From the NCBI GenBank assembly GCA_947488845.1, contig CANLBM010000005.1, forward strand, positions 124,001 through 188,000: DNA of 64,000 nucleotides, given 5' to 3'. Position numbers and translations under genes: made by a program. Positions 9,920 through 19,295 of this stretch are shown one piece after another; the stretch's first letter is position 1; each line of letters starts with the position of its first letter. Origin of the DNA: an uncultured Sphingomonadaceae bacterium. Lineage in GTDB: Bacteria > Pseudomonadota > Alphaproteobacteria > Sphingomonadales > Sphingomonadaceae. The notes beneath the pieces were generated by a model. The model was not told where the DNA came from and ran no database searches. It was given only the letters and a program-made list of their open reading frames with translations.

Positions 9920-9980
9920 CAAGAAAATGGGCGGTGATGGTCCGCGGGTTTCTCCGCTGGCCGCACCGCCCTTTTTCTTG
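9920..9980. terminator. bidirectional intrinsic terminator after the porin gene
   Basis: A 17-bp stem with a single mismatch (arm at 9920-9936 with core GGGCGGTG, arm at 9964-9980 with core CACCGCCC) encloses a 27-nt loop. T5 follows the core on the plus strand and a matching A-run precedes it, so it can stop transcription in both directions between the convergent porin and pstS genes. Confidence 0.8.
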
Positions 9981-10061
9981 CGTCTGCTCGTCAAGCAGGG
10001 ACCCGATCCCGCCCGGCAAGCCTGAGCAGCAAAGCCTCCCTGTCCAGAACCTGCGGGCACG

Positions 10062-10092
10062 AAAAAGGGGGCCGTCGTTGCCAACAGCCCCC
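10062..10092 (-). terminator. intrinsic terminator of pstS
   Basis: Read on the minus strand, GGGGGC (10092-10087), a 14-nt loop, GCCCCC (10072-10067) and then T5 (10066-10062) form a hairpin with a U-run, 70 bp after the pstS stop codon. Confidence 0.75.
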
Positions 10093-10160
10093 GCAGGATC
10101 GTCCTCACCTCACGTCTAGTTCCGGTGGCGATCCCTTTCTCTTCAAACGCTGGTTAGCGC

Positions 10161-11207
10161 CTATTTCAATACATCCTTGCTGAGTAGCGGCAGGCTCTTC
10201 GTCGCCGCCAGCATCGGCGCGCGGACCGCGTCGGGCGATGCAATCAGGCCGGCCTTGACCAGATAGCCGTCGCGCGTTCCCGCCTTGACGAATTCCGTGA
10301 TAAATTCCTGAATACCGGGGATCACGCCGATATGCTGTTTCTTCACATAGATATAGAGCGGGCGGGCACCGGGATATTGGCCGGATGCGATCGCGTCATA
10401 AGCGGGCTCTACGCCGGAAATGGCAATCCCGCGCACCGTGTCGAGATTTTCCTCAAGGAAGCTGTAACCGAAGATACCAACCGCTTTCGGGTTGGATTTC
10501 AGTTTCTGGACGATCAGATTGTCATTTTCGCCCGCGTCGAGATAGGGACCGTCGGTGCGGATGTCGTGACAGATCGACTCATATTCGTCCTTGTTGCTGT
10601 CCTTGAGCGCCTTGGTCGCGTCGTCGGTTTTGCAGCCGACTTCCATGATCAGCTCGGTCAGTGCGTCGCGCGTTCCGGATGTCGAAGGCGGTCCGTAGAC
10701 GCTGATTGCGATAGACGGCAGCGACGCATCGACGTCCGACCAGTTCTTGCTCGTATTTTCCTTGCCGAACGGCTTGGCCGCAATCGCCTTGTAAATCTGT
10801 TCGGGGGTCAGGGTAAAGCTCGGGCCTTCTTTCGATTGGGCAACTGCGATCCCGTCAATGCCGATGTTGATTTCGACGATGTCGGTGACACCATTTTCCT
10901 GGCACAGTTCAAATTCGGATAGCTTCATCCGGCGCGATGCGTTTTCGATGTCGGGCGTGTCCGCGCCAACCCCGGAACAGAACAGGCTCATGCCGGCGCC
11001 GGTACCGGTCGATTCCAGAACGGGTGCCTTGAAGCTGCTCGAATTGACGAAATTTTCCGACACCGCCTTGGCGAACGGGAAGACCGTCGAGGAGCCGACA
11101 ATCCGGATCTGGTCGCGGCTGCCGCCACCGCCAGCGCCGCCAGCCTGGTTCTCACAGCCCGCCAGCGTCAGCGAAGCCAGAGCGATTAATGCAATCTTGT
11201 TTTTCAT
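10161..11207 (-). CDS. pstS: phosphate-binding periplasmic lipoprotein PstS
   Basis: A 348-residue protein. MKNKIALIALASLTLAGCEN is a lipoprotein signal (LAGC lipobox), followed by a Gly/Ser linker and IRIVGSSTVFPFAKAVSENF, the phosphate-binding start of PstS-type domains; STSGTRDALTELIM is the second conserved ligand loop. It captures phosphate for the PstCAB transporter. The start at 11207 has AAAGGA upstream; the open extension to 11288 would bury the signal peptide. pstC, pstA and pstB are not in this window. A PHO box precedes the gene and the porin lies convergent downstream. Confidence 0.95.
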   Translation of the reverse strand: MKNKIALIALASLTLAGCENQAGGAGGGGSRDQIRIVGSSTVFPFAKAVSENFVNSSSFKAPVLESTGTGAGMSLFCSGVGADTPDIENASRRMKLSEFELCQENGVTDIVEINIGIDGIAVAQSKEGPSFTLTPEQIYKAIAAKPFGKENTSKNWSDVDASLPSIAISVYGPPSTSGTRDALTELIMEVGCKTDDATKALKDSNKDEYESICHDIRTDGPYLDAGENDNLIVQKLKSNPKAVGIFGYSFLEENLDTVRGIAISGVEPAYDAIASGQYPGARPLYIYVKKQHIGVIPGIQEFITEFVKAGTRDGYLVKAGLIASPDAVRAPMLAATKSLPLLSKDVLK

Positions 11208-11271
11208 CAGTAAATCCTTTGCCCTAGGTTGATTTCGCAATGAATATGCCTGCGCAACCTTTCGAACCAGC

Positions 11272-11305
11272 GATCTACCGCTGCTCAATGACCGTTGAAT
11301 TACAG
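11272..11305 (-). promoter_or_regulatory. PHO box and -10 of pstS
   Basis: On the minus strand CTGTAATTCAACGGTCAT (11305-11288) matches the two 7-bp half sites CTGTCAT at 6 of 7 positions each, with the usual 4-nt spacer. Ten nucleotides downstream comes TAGATC (11277-11272), a fitting -10 for a PhoB-activated promoter in which the box replaces the -35. The pstS start is 65 nt further. Confidence 0.75.
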
Positions 11306-11366
11306 TTATATTTCACAATTGTGGCAGTCGCCCGGGCGCTGGCAGAAATCTACCGCCGCCCGGAAA

Positions 11367-11990
11367 CTAGCGCGGAGGCCGCTGCATAGCCTCAAGCGGC
11401 GGACTCGCGGACGTCGCATGGAACAGTTCGACCCGCTCGAAACCGAGGCTGGCATAGAAACGCCGGTTCGCCGGGTTGCTATTCTCGAGATAGGCCAAGG
11501 TGCCACTGCGGTCGCAGGCTTGCAGCACCGGTTCGACGAGACGCCGGCCCAGCCCCCTGCCCCGTCCGGCGCCGGCGACCCCGACGGTGAACAGATAGGC
11601 ATGCGGCTCTTTGATATGGTGCCTGGCCATGGCGTCACCCGCCGCCTTGCCCCGCTGCAATGCGCCAAGGCCGCCACTGGCGAACAGCCCCCAATAGGTC
11701 TGCAGCATTCCGGCCGGCGACGCATCGGCCTTGTCTCCGGGCATCAGCCACATCGCTGCAGCGCGGCCCTCGCCGTCTTCCTTGAGTATCTGGCAAAAGC
11801 CGTTGGGGGTGTAAATGTGGCGGGCGAGATTGGCAAAAGTCCGCTGCATCGGATCGAAACCACCGAACAGCCAGCGGTTGAACGGATCGTCGCGAAAGGC
11901 GTCCGCGGTAATGGCTGCCAGCGTCGAGACACTCTCGCGGCCAACGGTTTCAATGCCTTGCGCGGGCGCGATGTCCGATGCTTTCAGCAC
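11367..11990 (-). CDS. GNAT-family N-acetyltransferase
   Basis: A 207-residue protein with a GTG start at 11990 (the only start possible, since a TAA in frame lies just upstream). VGVAGAGRGRGLGRRLVEPV is the acetyl-CoA-binding motif A (R-G-x-G), and LENSNPANRRFYASLGFERV is the conserved C-terminal GNAT segment. The acceptor substrate is unknown. It begins 21 bp after the PBP1A stop on the same strand and is probably cotranscribed with it. Confidence 0.88.
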   Translation of the reverse strand: MLKASDIAPAQGIETVGRESVSTLAAITADAFRDDPFNRWLFGGFDPMQRTFANLARHIYTPNGFCQILKEDGEGRAAAMWLMPGDKADASPAGMLQTYWGLFASGGLGALQRGKAAGDAMARHHIKEPHAYLFTVGVAGAGRGRGLGRRLVEPVLQACDRSGTLAYLENSNPANRRFYASLGFERVELFHATSASPPLEAMQRPPR

Positions 11991-12011
11991 CGGTACGCTG
12001 ACCCGCTGGCG

Positions 12012-14540
12012 TTAATAGATGCCGCCTTCGGCCTGCAGGAATTCATCATCATTTTTCGCCGGACCGCGATTGCGATTGGCTGCCGCAGCGCGCGCCTGCG
12101 CTGCTGCGCGTTCCGCGATCAGCTGCGCCTTGCGGGCTTCCAGGCGGGCCAGCAGCTCGTCCTTGCGGATCGAGCGGCGCGGTTCGGTTTCGGGTTTGAA
12201 GACATCCCATATAACCGCAGATTTCGGATCATCGGTCGGCCATCCGCCATAGACCCGCTTGCCGGTCTTGCGGTCGACGCGCACCATCCGCACACCCTTG
12301 GGCGCGACAAACGGCGTTTTCGGCATGCCCACCATTGCCCGTTCGGCGAAGCGGCGGAATATTGGCGCAGCCAGCGTGCCGCCCTGGGCATAGCCACCCA
12401 TATTGCGCGGCTGGTCATAGCCAAGATAGACACCGGCGACCATGTCGGGCGAACCGCCGACAAACCAGACATTGGTCGGGCCGCTCGACGTACCGGTCTT
12501 GCCGAACAACGGCCGCTCGAGACTTTTCAGATTTTGCGCGGTGCCGCGGGTGATCACACCCTGCATGATGTCGATCATCTGATAGGCCGTCATCGGGTCC
12601 ATCAGCTGTTTCCCCGCAGGACGCGGACGCGGCATCGGTTGTCCGTCCCAGTCGCGCATGTTGCAATTTTCACAGACCCGCTTGTCGGCACGGAAAATCA
12701 CCTTGCCGTGGCGATCCTGGACAAAATCGATAACCGTCGGCTTCAACTCGCGGCCATGATTGGCAAGCATGGAATAGGCATTGGTCAGCTTCATCACCGT
12801 TGTATCACCGGCACCGAGAGCAAAGGCCAGATACGGCTTGTAGTCGCCGATCCCCATGGTCTTGATCGTCTTGACGACATTTTCCATACCGGCATCATTG
12901 GCGGCCCGCACCGTCATCAGGTTGCGCGACTGCTCGACTCCCCAGCGCAGCGTCTGCTCCCCGGCACCGCGCGAATTGCCGAAATTCTGGAAACATTTAC
13001 GGCCGAGTGACGCGGACTGATAGACGCAGAAAGGGCTGTCGGCGATCAGCGTAGCCGGTGTCATGCCGTTGTCCAGCGCGGTTGCGTAGACAAAGGGCTT
13101 GATCGTCGATCCCGGCTGGCGTTCCGCCTGGGTCGCCCGGTTGAATGAACTCATCCGGTCATCAAAGCCGCCCTGCATCGCCCAAACCCGGCCATTGCGC
13201 GGATTCTGGACTACCATTCCGCCGGAAACTTCGGGAACATTTTCAAGCTTGAAATTGCTTCCGGCCAAAGGGCTGACAGCAATGATGTCGCCAGCCTTGA
13301 GCGCGCTGGGCACCGAATTGATCCGGCCCGTGGTGCCGTCGCTGAAGCCTATTTCTGCACCACCACCGGTGGGCCGGAGAGCAACAGCAATCTGCCAGTT
13401 GGCATAATCGGTGTTGATAAAAGTCGAATTCAGCCGCTGGGCCCATTGCTCGTCGATCTCGATCTTGTTGATCGGACCGCTCCAGCCTTTGCCGCTGCTG
13501 TAACGCAGCAATCCGCTGCGCAGCGCGTCTTTGGTATATTCCTGCAATTCCGGATTCAGCGACGTGCGCACCCACAGACCGCCCGAATAAACGCTATAAG
13601 GGCCGGCCTTCTCGTTATCACCAAATTTTTCGATCAGCTGGCGACGCACTTCCTCGATAAAATAGCCGCCCACCCGTTCAAACCGTGGACCAGACCGCGA
13701 AATAGTGCCCAGTGGTTGGGCTATGGCATTTTCATATTGAGTGGATGTAATCCAGCCATTGTCGCGCATTCCGCCCAATACCCAGTTGCGCCGGCTGATC
13801 GCGCGCTGTTCGTGCGCTTCGGGGCGATAGTTGGACGGGCCTTTGGGCAGAATTGCCAGATAGGCGATTTCATGCAAAGCCAGTGCGTCGACATCCTTGC
13901 CAAAATAGGCCTGCGCAGCGGCCTGCACACCATAAGCATTGCGACCGAGAAATATCTGGTTGAGATAGAGCTCGAGAATCTCCTCCTTGGTCAGCACATC
14001 CTCGATCCGGTAGGCAAGGATCGCTTCGCGCACTTTCCGGCGATAGGAAACTTCGCTGGTCAGCAGGAGGTTTTTCGCAACCTGCTGGGTGATCGTGGAG
14101 GCCCCGATCGGCCGTCCGCTGTTGGTGATATTGCTCAGGATCGCCGTCGCGATACCCGGATAGTCCAGTCCGCCATGTTCGAAAAAGGTGCGATCCTCCG
14201 CAGCCAGATAGGCACGCACCAGAAGCGCCGGATATTCCGAGAATTCAAGCTGTACCCGCCGTTCACGGGCGTAGCTGTGCACCGGCTCGCCATCATAGGC
14301 GCGGACCATTGTCGGCAGCGGTGGCTCATAGGTTTGCAGCGCCCTTGCATCGGGCAAATCGCGGGCGAAGATGACCCAGATCAGGAGCCAGCCCAGTATG
14401 CACAAGCCGAGAAAAGCCACGAGCAACCGGAACCATTTCTTTTGCCAGAAATTTTCGATCCGCTCGAAAAAGCTGCCGGTGCTTCGTTCCAGCTTGTAAG
14501 CAAGGCTTTCTCCAGCCGTATCTGACGCATCTTTTACCAT
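12012..14540 (-). CDS. mrcA: penicillin-binding protein 1A, bifunctional glycosyltransferase/transpeptidase
   Basis: An 842-residue class A PBP. A cytoplasmic N terminus is followed by one transmembrane helix (about residues 36-58, WFRLLVAFLGLCILGWLLIW). The GT51 glycosyltransferase domain has EDRTFFEHGG with the catalytic Glu and STITQQVAKN. The transpeptidase domain has QPGSTIKPFVY (catalytic Ser, SxxK), SRN and GKTGTSSGPT (KTG box). It polymerises and crosslinks peptidoglycan in the periplasm. Length is normal for the family. The amidase lies 108 bp upstream on the same strand. Confidence 0.96.
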   Translation of the reverse strand: MVKDASDTAGESLAYKLERSTGSFFERIENFWQKKWFRLLVAFLGLCILGWLLIWVIFARDLPDARALQTYEPPLPTMVRAYDGEPVHSYARERRVQLEFSEYPALLVRAYLAAEDRTFFEHGGLDYPGIATAILSNITNSGRPIGASTITQQVAKNLLLTSEVSYRRKVREAILAYRIEDVLTKEEILELYLNQIFLGRNAYGVQAAAQAYFGKDVDALALHEIAYLAILPKGPSNYRPEAHEQRAISRRNWVLGGMRDNGWITSTQYENAIAQPLGTISRSGPRFERVGGYFIEEVRRQLIEKFGDNEKAGPYSVYSGGLWVRTSLNPELQEYTKDALRSGLLRYSSGKGWSGPINKIEIDEQWAQRLNSTFINTDYANWQIAVALRPTGGGAEIGFSDGTTGRINSVPSALKAGDIIAVSPLAGSNFKLENVPEVSGGMVVQNPRNGRVWAMQGGFDDRMSSFNRATQAERQPGSTIKPFVYATALDNGMTPATLIADSPFCVYQSASLGRKCFQNFGNSRGAGEQTLRWGVEQSRNLMTVRAANDAGMENVVKTIKTMGIGDYKPYLAFALGAGDTTVMKLTNAYSMLANHGRELKPTVIDFVQDRHGKVIFRADKRVCENCNMRDWDGQPMPRPRPAGKQLMDPMTAYQMIDIMQGVITRGTAQNLKSLERPLFGKTGTSSGPTNVWFVGGSPDMVAGVYLGYDQPRNMGGYAQGGTLAAPIFRRFAERAMVGMPKTPFVAPKGVRMVRVDRKTGKRVYGGWPTDDPKSAVIWDVFKPETEPRRSIRKDELLARLEARKAQLIAERAAAQARAAAANRNRGPAKNDDEFLQAEGGIY

Positions 14541-14648
14541 AGGCTGCGCTATCTAAACCGCCTCGCGCGCATTTTCCAGCGATTATCTTTGAAAATCGCG
14601 CACCGCACCACGACGGCACGAGCGGACTGATTGAGACCGCTGAATTTT

Positions 14649-15893
14649 CTAGCGCATCGCCAGTTTACGAGCAAAATGCGACTCGATTGCGCTCGCGACA
14701 CCCGTGGCAACCTTGGTCCGGCCTGCCCGGGAATTCAGGAAGGCAACATCTTCCTTGTTGGTCAGATAGCCGGTCTCGAACAACACCGACGGCGTGTCGG
14801 GTGCCTTGAGCACGACAAAAGACGCATAGCGGTGCGGTATTTTGCGGAAACTCATTTGCCGGCTGCTTTCGCGGTGCAGCAATTTGGCAAAATCCGCAGA
14901 TATGTTCATGGTCTCGCGCTGGGTCAGATCGATCAGGATCGACGAAACGTCCTGCGTCGCCCCGCCGAGATTGATGCCGTTGATGATATTGGCCCGGTTC
15001 TCGCGCGCAGCCAGTTTGGCGGCTTCCCGGTCGGAGGCGACTTCGGACAATGTATAGACTGTCGCACCGGACGCTTCTTCGTTTCCGGCAGCGTCGGCAT
15101 GGATCGACATAAACAGGTCGGCGTCGAGTCTGCGCGCAATGCCGTAGCGTTCTTCCAGCACCAGAAACTCATCACTATCCCGGGTCAGCGCGACCCGAAC
15201 CCGGCCACCGGCAACCAGCCGGTCGCGGATCGCCCGGGCAATTGCGAGCGTGACATTCTTCTCGCGCGCAGAACCGTGAGGAGATATCGCCCCCGGGTCA
15301 TGCCCCCCATGTCCGGCATCGATAACCACAAGCGGCCTGCTCGGATCATCGGGGCCGTATATTTTCGGCAGACTGACGGAATCGCGCGGCTTTCCCAACG
15401 CCACCTTCACACTATAACTGTTTTTCGGTGGTTCGGCGCGGAAAGCAAGCGGCGGCAAAAACGACTTTTTGCCGTGGGATATCTGATCCTGGCCGACCGC
15501 CTGCAGGCTCAAGCTCAGGCTTTTGCCATCCTGGGAAAAGCTGCCATCGGTGATGACCGCTGGGCGATCCAGATCAAAAACTATCCGTGCGGTATTAGGA
15601 TTATATTGTCCCTGCCGTACAGATTTAACAATACCGGACGCATAACCGCCCTGCCCGGCCGTGCCACCGCGAATATCGATCGCGATACGGTCAGGACCGA
15701 TCAACGAGAAGGTCGAGGCGCCTTCCACAAGGTCGTCAAAGGAAACGGTTATTTTCGATCCGTTTGCTTCGATCCGGCTCACCGACCCCGCCTGGGCCGG
15801 CTGGGTCATCAGCAATGCGGACATAAGAACGGATACCAGTGCCATGGCCCGCTTATGCCCCGCAACGGCCTTTTTGGTCCAGTCAAATTTCAT
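14649..15893 (-). CDS. N-acetylmuramoyl-L-alanine amidase (AMIN plus Amidase_3)
   Basis: A 414-residue exported amidase. The signal peptide ends about ...TQPAQA (residues 1-35), an AMIN domain (targets the enzyme to peptidoglycan/septum) follows, then the Amidase_3 domain with zinc ligands in VVIDAGHGGHDPGA (His) and MSIHADAA (His), plus a conserved Glu between them and one near FETGYLTN. It cleaves the bond between MurNAc and the peptide, as AmiA/B/C do in cell separation. It is divergent from rne and lies upstream of mrcA on the same strand. Confidence 0.95.
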   Translation of the reverse strand: MKFDWTKKAVAGHKRAMALVSVLMSALLMTQPAQAGSVSRIEANGSKITVSFDDLVEGASTFSLIGPDRIAIDIRGGTAGQGGYASGIVKSVRQGQYNPNTARIVFDLDRPAVITDGSFSQDGKSLSLSLQAVGQDQISHGKKSFLPPLAFRAEPPKNSYSVKVALGKPRDSVSLPKIYGPDDPSRPLVVIDAGHGGHDPGAISPHGSAREKNVTLAIARAIRDRLVAGGRVRVALTRDSDEFLVLEERYGIARRLDADLFMSIHADAAGNEEASGATVYTLSEVASDREAAKLAARENRANIINGINLGGATQDVSSILIDLTQRETMNISADFAKLLHRESSRQMSFRKIPHRYASFVVLKAPDTPSVLFETGYLTNKEDVAFLNSRAGRTKVATGVASAIESHFARKLAMR

Positions 15894-16427
15894 CGGTTCC
15901 GGGTTCCTGGCTAAATCAAAACTTAAAACTGAGTGAAGAAGCCATTAAGGAAGCTTTCGTAAGGCCCCGTAAAATGACGCGGTTAACGGGCCGTTAGCCA
16001 TGAATACGGATGAAGCGCTGTTTCCGGAGATGTTTGGAGATAGTATCTCGGTATAGTAACAGTATGTGTTGCCGATCAGTGCGAGCGGTGCTAGCAGACT
16101 CTCCGAACCATTAAGGAATATTCCTGAAACGGTTCGTCTAAATGCCGAAAATCATTCGGCATCTACCAGGTTGACGCAACATGAGGCATGACATTTCCGG
16201 CTCTGAAGCTATCCGTATCGGACGCGCTTCTACAGACGGAACGACTTTGGCTACCGGCCAGGGCCATGCAGTTGTTGCAGACGCAATTTTATCTGAAATA
16301 TTTCAAATCAACCGGATGACGCCGCCCGCCCCTCATCAAAGGACCGCGCGCGAACACCCGTCATCCCTATCATATCGCATGGCCCTAACGGGCTCCGGCC
16401 CTCTGTGCCATGCCAGGAGACTATTGA
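15894..16427. other. divergent amidase-rne intergenic region, likely rne leader
   Basis: These 534 bp hold the promoters of both neighbours and probably a long 5' leader of rne. The only structure I can defend is a stem-loop at 16142-16162. A frame at 16181-16504 is open but overlaps the true rne start in another frame and lacks a ribosome-binding site, so I do not call it. Confidence 0.6.
16142..16162 (+). promoter_or_regulatory. stem-loop in the rne upstream region
   Basis: ATGCCGAA (16142-16149), a 5-nt loop, then TTCGGCAT (16155-16162): a perfect 8-bp stem, 266 nt before the rne start. RNase E of E. coli controls its own mRNA through a structured 5' leader; a similar role here is a guess. 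Confidence 0.4.
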
Positions 16428-19175
16428 ATGACAACGCGCATGCTGATCGACGCGCGCCACCAGGAAGAAACCCGGGTGGCCGTCGTAAAAGGGAACAAAA
16501 TTGAAGAATTCGATTTTGAATCTTCCGAACATAAACAACTTAAAGGCAATATATATCTGGCAAAAGTAACCCGGGTCGAACCGTCGTTGCAGGCTGCCTT
16601 TGTGGATTACGGTGGCAACCGCCACGGATTTCTGGCCTTTTCCGAAATCCATCCCGACTATTACCAGATTCCGAGAGAGGATCGCGAACGGCTGTTGGCG
16701 GAAGAAGCCGAACATGCGGCCGAAGAAGCCGCCCTGCGCGCCCAGGAAGAGGAAGAAGATGATTCGCCCGCCGATATGGTGCGCAGCGAAGCCACCGAAG
16801 AACTCGACACGGCGCTGGTGGAAGTCGATCAGGATGAAAGCATCGACACGATCGACGTGACCGAAGGCGAGATTCCGCAGGAAAATAACGACGAAGATGA
16901 CGAAGATGACGAGGATGATGAATCCGAGGGCAATTCGTCTGATGAAAATAGCGATGACAAAGGCAAGAGCGGAGGCCGTCGCGGACACGGTGGTCGCAGC
17001 CCCCGTGGTCGCGGCAAAGGCAGCATGCCGAAAGCCAGCGATCAGGCGCGCCAGAAGCGTATGGCCCTGCGCAAGCGCTACAAGATCCAGGACGTTATCC
17101 AGCGGCGGCAGGTTGTCCTTGTTCAGGTCGTCAAAGAAGAACGCGGCAACAAGGGCGCTGCGCTCACCACCTATCTCAGCCTCGCCGGCCGCTATTGCGT
17201 GCTCATGCCGAATACGTCACACGGTGGCGGAATCAGCCGCAAGATCAACAACGCTGGCGATCGCAAGCGGTTGAAATCGATCATTTCCGATCTCAAGCTG
17301 CCGACCAGCATGGGCTGTATCGTCCGCACCGCCGGACTGTCCCGTACCAAGCCGGAAATCAAGCGCGACTTTGACTATCTCGCCCGTCTCTGGGACGAAA
17401 TCCGCGAGAAGACGCTGAGCGCGACGGCACCGAGCCTGATCCACAGCGACAGCGATCTTGTCAAACGCGCGATCCGCGACATTTACAATCGCGAGATCGA
17501 GGAAGTGCTGGTCGAAGGCGCCAATGGCTATACGGCAGCAAAGAATTTCATGAAGCTGCTGATGCCAAGCCACAGCAAGCGGGTGAAAAGTTACGCCGAT
17601 CCGGTGTCGCTGTTCCAGCGCTATGGCGTCGAGGACCAGCTGTCGGCCATGTATTCACCCGAAGTGCAGCTGAAATCCGGTGGTTACCTGGTAATCAACC
17701 CGACCGAGGCCCTGGTTTCGATCGACATCAACTCCGGACGCTCGACCCGCGAACACGGGATCGAGGCAACCGCGGTCAAGACCAATATGGAAGCCGCCGC
17801 CGAAATCGCACGGCAGTTGCGCTTGCGCGACATGGCCGGGCTGGTGGTGATCGATTTCATCGACATGGACCGCAGCGGTAACGTCCGCAAGGTCGAACGG
17901 GCGATGCGCGATGCGTTGAAAAACGACCGCGCGCGTATCCAGGTCGGACGGATTTCGAGCTTCGGCCTGATGGAAATGAGCCGTCAGCGTCTGCGCACCG
18001 GCGTGCTCGAAGCATCGACCAAAGTCTGCCCGCATTGCGAAGGCACCGGACTGGTACGGACGGCATCGTCCTCTGCCCTGTCCGCGCTCCGCCTGCTCGA
18101 AGAAGAAGCAGCCAAGGGCAAGGCCAGCATGATCAGCCTGCGGACCAGCCAGGAAGCGTGCATCTATGTCCTGAACAGCAAGCGTCACGAAATCGAGGAT
18201 ATCGAGCAACGCTACGGTGTCTCGATCGAAATCGTGCCCGACGGCGAAACCGAAGGCGCACGGATGGAGATCCAGACCTCCGGCAGTCCGCCAAAGAATA
18301 TGCCCAAGTTCGAGCCCATCATCGATGATGACGATGATGATGATGATCAGGTCGAAGAAGCGGAAATCGCTGAAACGGAAGAACGGGAAGCACGTGGTGA
18401 TCGTTCTGAACGCTCGGAACGTGGAGACCGGAACGACGGTGAAGAACGGCCGAAACGCAAACGGCGTCGGCGCGGCAGACGCAACCGCGGTGGTGATCGT
18501 CCTGAATCCGGAAATTCGGAAGATGGTGGCGAGAATAGTTCGGAAAATAATGCGGATAACAACAGCGAAGCTGCTGCACAGCCGAACGACGCAGGCGAAC
18601 AGGCAGAGAAGCCGAAAGCTCGCTCACGTCGCAACAATACCCGCAAAGCGGATGTTGCACCTGTTGCCGCAGCCGAAAACGGCGGCGAAGAACAACCGCA
18701 GGCAGAAGCAAAGCCACGTGGCAGACGCCGGTCGGCCAAAAGCGAAGCCGCTGCTGAACAGCCGGCGGTAAGCACGCAACCGGACGCCGAAGCGGCTGAA
18801 GAAAAGCCGAAACGTCGCCGCGCACCGCGCAAGGCCAAGCCGGCAGTGGCAGCACCTGCGGCTGATGCCGCCACTGGCGAAACTGCCGAAGCAGCGGCTG
18901 ACGCAACCGTCGAGAAAAAGCCGGCAGCAAAACGGGCACCACGAGCCCGCGCCAAAAAGGCGGATAGCGCAGAAGCGTCTGACAAAACCGCTCCGGAAGC
19001 TGCAAAGGAAAAAGCGCCTGCAAAACCGCGCAAATCCAGAGCGGCAGCCAAGCCCAAGGACGACACGGCTGCCAAGCCCAAAGACGACGCGGTAGCCAAA
19101 GCATCCGACAGCGACGCGACAACGTCGAGCGATGGATCATCCCGGCAGGGCTGGTGGCAGCGCACGTTCGGATAA
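16428..19175 (+). CDS. rne: ribonuclease E
   Basis: A 915-residue RNase E. The S1 RNA-binding part (LKGNIYLAKVTRVEPSLQAA) is split by a long Glu/Asp-rich then Arg/Gly-rich insertion at about residues 100-205 (runs such as DEDDEDDEDDE), a feature of alphaproteobacterial RNase E. The catalytic domain has EALVSIDINSGRST and LVVIDFIDMD (metal-binding Asp) and CPHCEGTG (zinc-link Cys pair that holds the tetramer). From about residue 620 the C-terminal third is low-complexity, alternately acidic and Lys/Arg/Ala-rich, the degradosome scaffold and RNA-binding region. It cuts AU-rich single-stranded RNA in mRNA decay and rRNA maturation. A strong terminator follows at once. Confidence 0.96.
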   Translation: MTTRMLIDARHQEETRVAVVKGNKIEEFDFESSEHKQLKGNIYLAKVTRVEPSLQAAFVDYGGNRHGFLAFSEIHPDYYQIPREDRERLLAEEAEHAAEEAALRAQEEEEDDSPADMVRSEATEELDTALVEVDQDESIDTIDVTEGEIPQENNDEDDEDDEDDESEGNSSDENSDDKGKSGGRRGHGGRSPRGRGKGSMPKASDQARQKRMALRKRYKIQDVIQRRQVVLVQVVKEERGNKGAALTTYLSLAGRYCVLMPNTSHGGGISRKINNAGDRKRLKSIISDLKLPTSMGCIVRTAGLSRTKPEIKRDFDYLARLWDEIREKTLSATAPSLIHSDSDLVKRAIRDIYNREIEEVLVEGANGYTAAKNFMKLLMPSHSKRVKSYADPVSLFQRYGVEDQLSAMYSPEVQLKSGGYLVINPTEALVSIDINSGRSTREHGIEATAVKTNMEAAAEIARQLRLRDMAGLVVIDFIDMDRSGNVRKVERAMRDALKNDRARIQVGRISSFGLMEMSRQRLRTGVLEASTKVCPHCEGTGLVRTASSSALSALRLLEEEAAKGKASMISLRTSQEACIYVLNSKRHEIEDIEQRYGVSIEIVPDGETEGARMEIQTSGSPPKNMPKFEPIIDDDDDDDDQVEEAEIAETEEREARGDRSERSERGDRNDGEERPKRKRRRRGRRNRGGDRPESGNSEDGGENSSENNADNNSEAAAQPNDAGEQAEKPKARSRRNNTRKADVAPVAAAENGGEEQPQAEAKPRGRRRSAKSEAAAEQPAVSTQPDAEAAEEKPKRRRAPRKAKPAVAAPAADAATGETAEAAADATVEKKPAAKRAPRARAKKADSAEASDKTAPEAAKEKAPAKPRKSRAAAKPKDDTAAKPKDDAVAKASDSDATTSSDGSSRQGWWQRTFG

Positions 19176-19185
19176 GGGAAAGATT

Positions 19186-19226
19186 ATCGCCCCCGTCCGA
19201 TTTCCGGACGGGGGCGATGCTATTTT
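19186..19226 (+). terminator. intrinsic terminator of rne
   Basis: ATCGCCCCCGTCCG (19186-19199) pairs perfectly with CGGACGGGGGCGAT (19205-19218), a 14-bp GC-rich stem with a 5-nt loop, followed by GCTATTTT. It lies 10 bp after the rne stop. Confidence 0.85.
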
Positions 19227-19295
19227 CATCCGCGGTTCAGGCGCAGGGTGTCAGGAGAGAAAGCTTCAACCGGACTTTCATGCTGAGGACTTAAC

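Noticed and set aside
8387..10108. 573-codon minus-strand frame opposite the porin
   Set aside because: Antisense to a protein with signal peptide, barrel and C-terminal Phe; no family resemblance.
16887..16930. GAC/GAT-rich tandem codons in rne as a microsatellite
   Set aside because: The acidic run is part of the conserved insertion of alphaproteobacterial RNase E; codons vary.
18319..18345. GATGAT repeat near 18320 as a variable tract
   Set aside because: Codes for an Asp run at the start of the RNase E scaffold region; codon use is mixed GAT/GAC.
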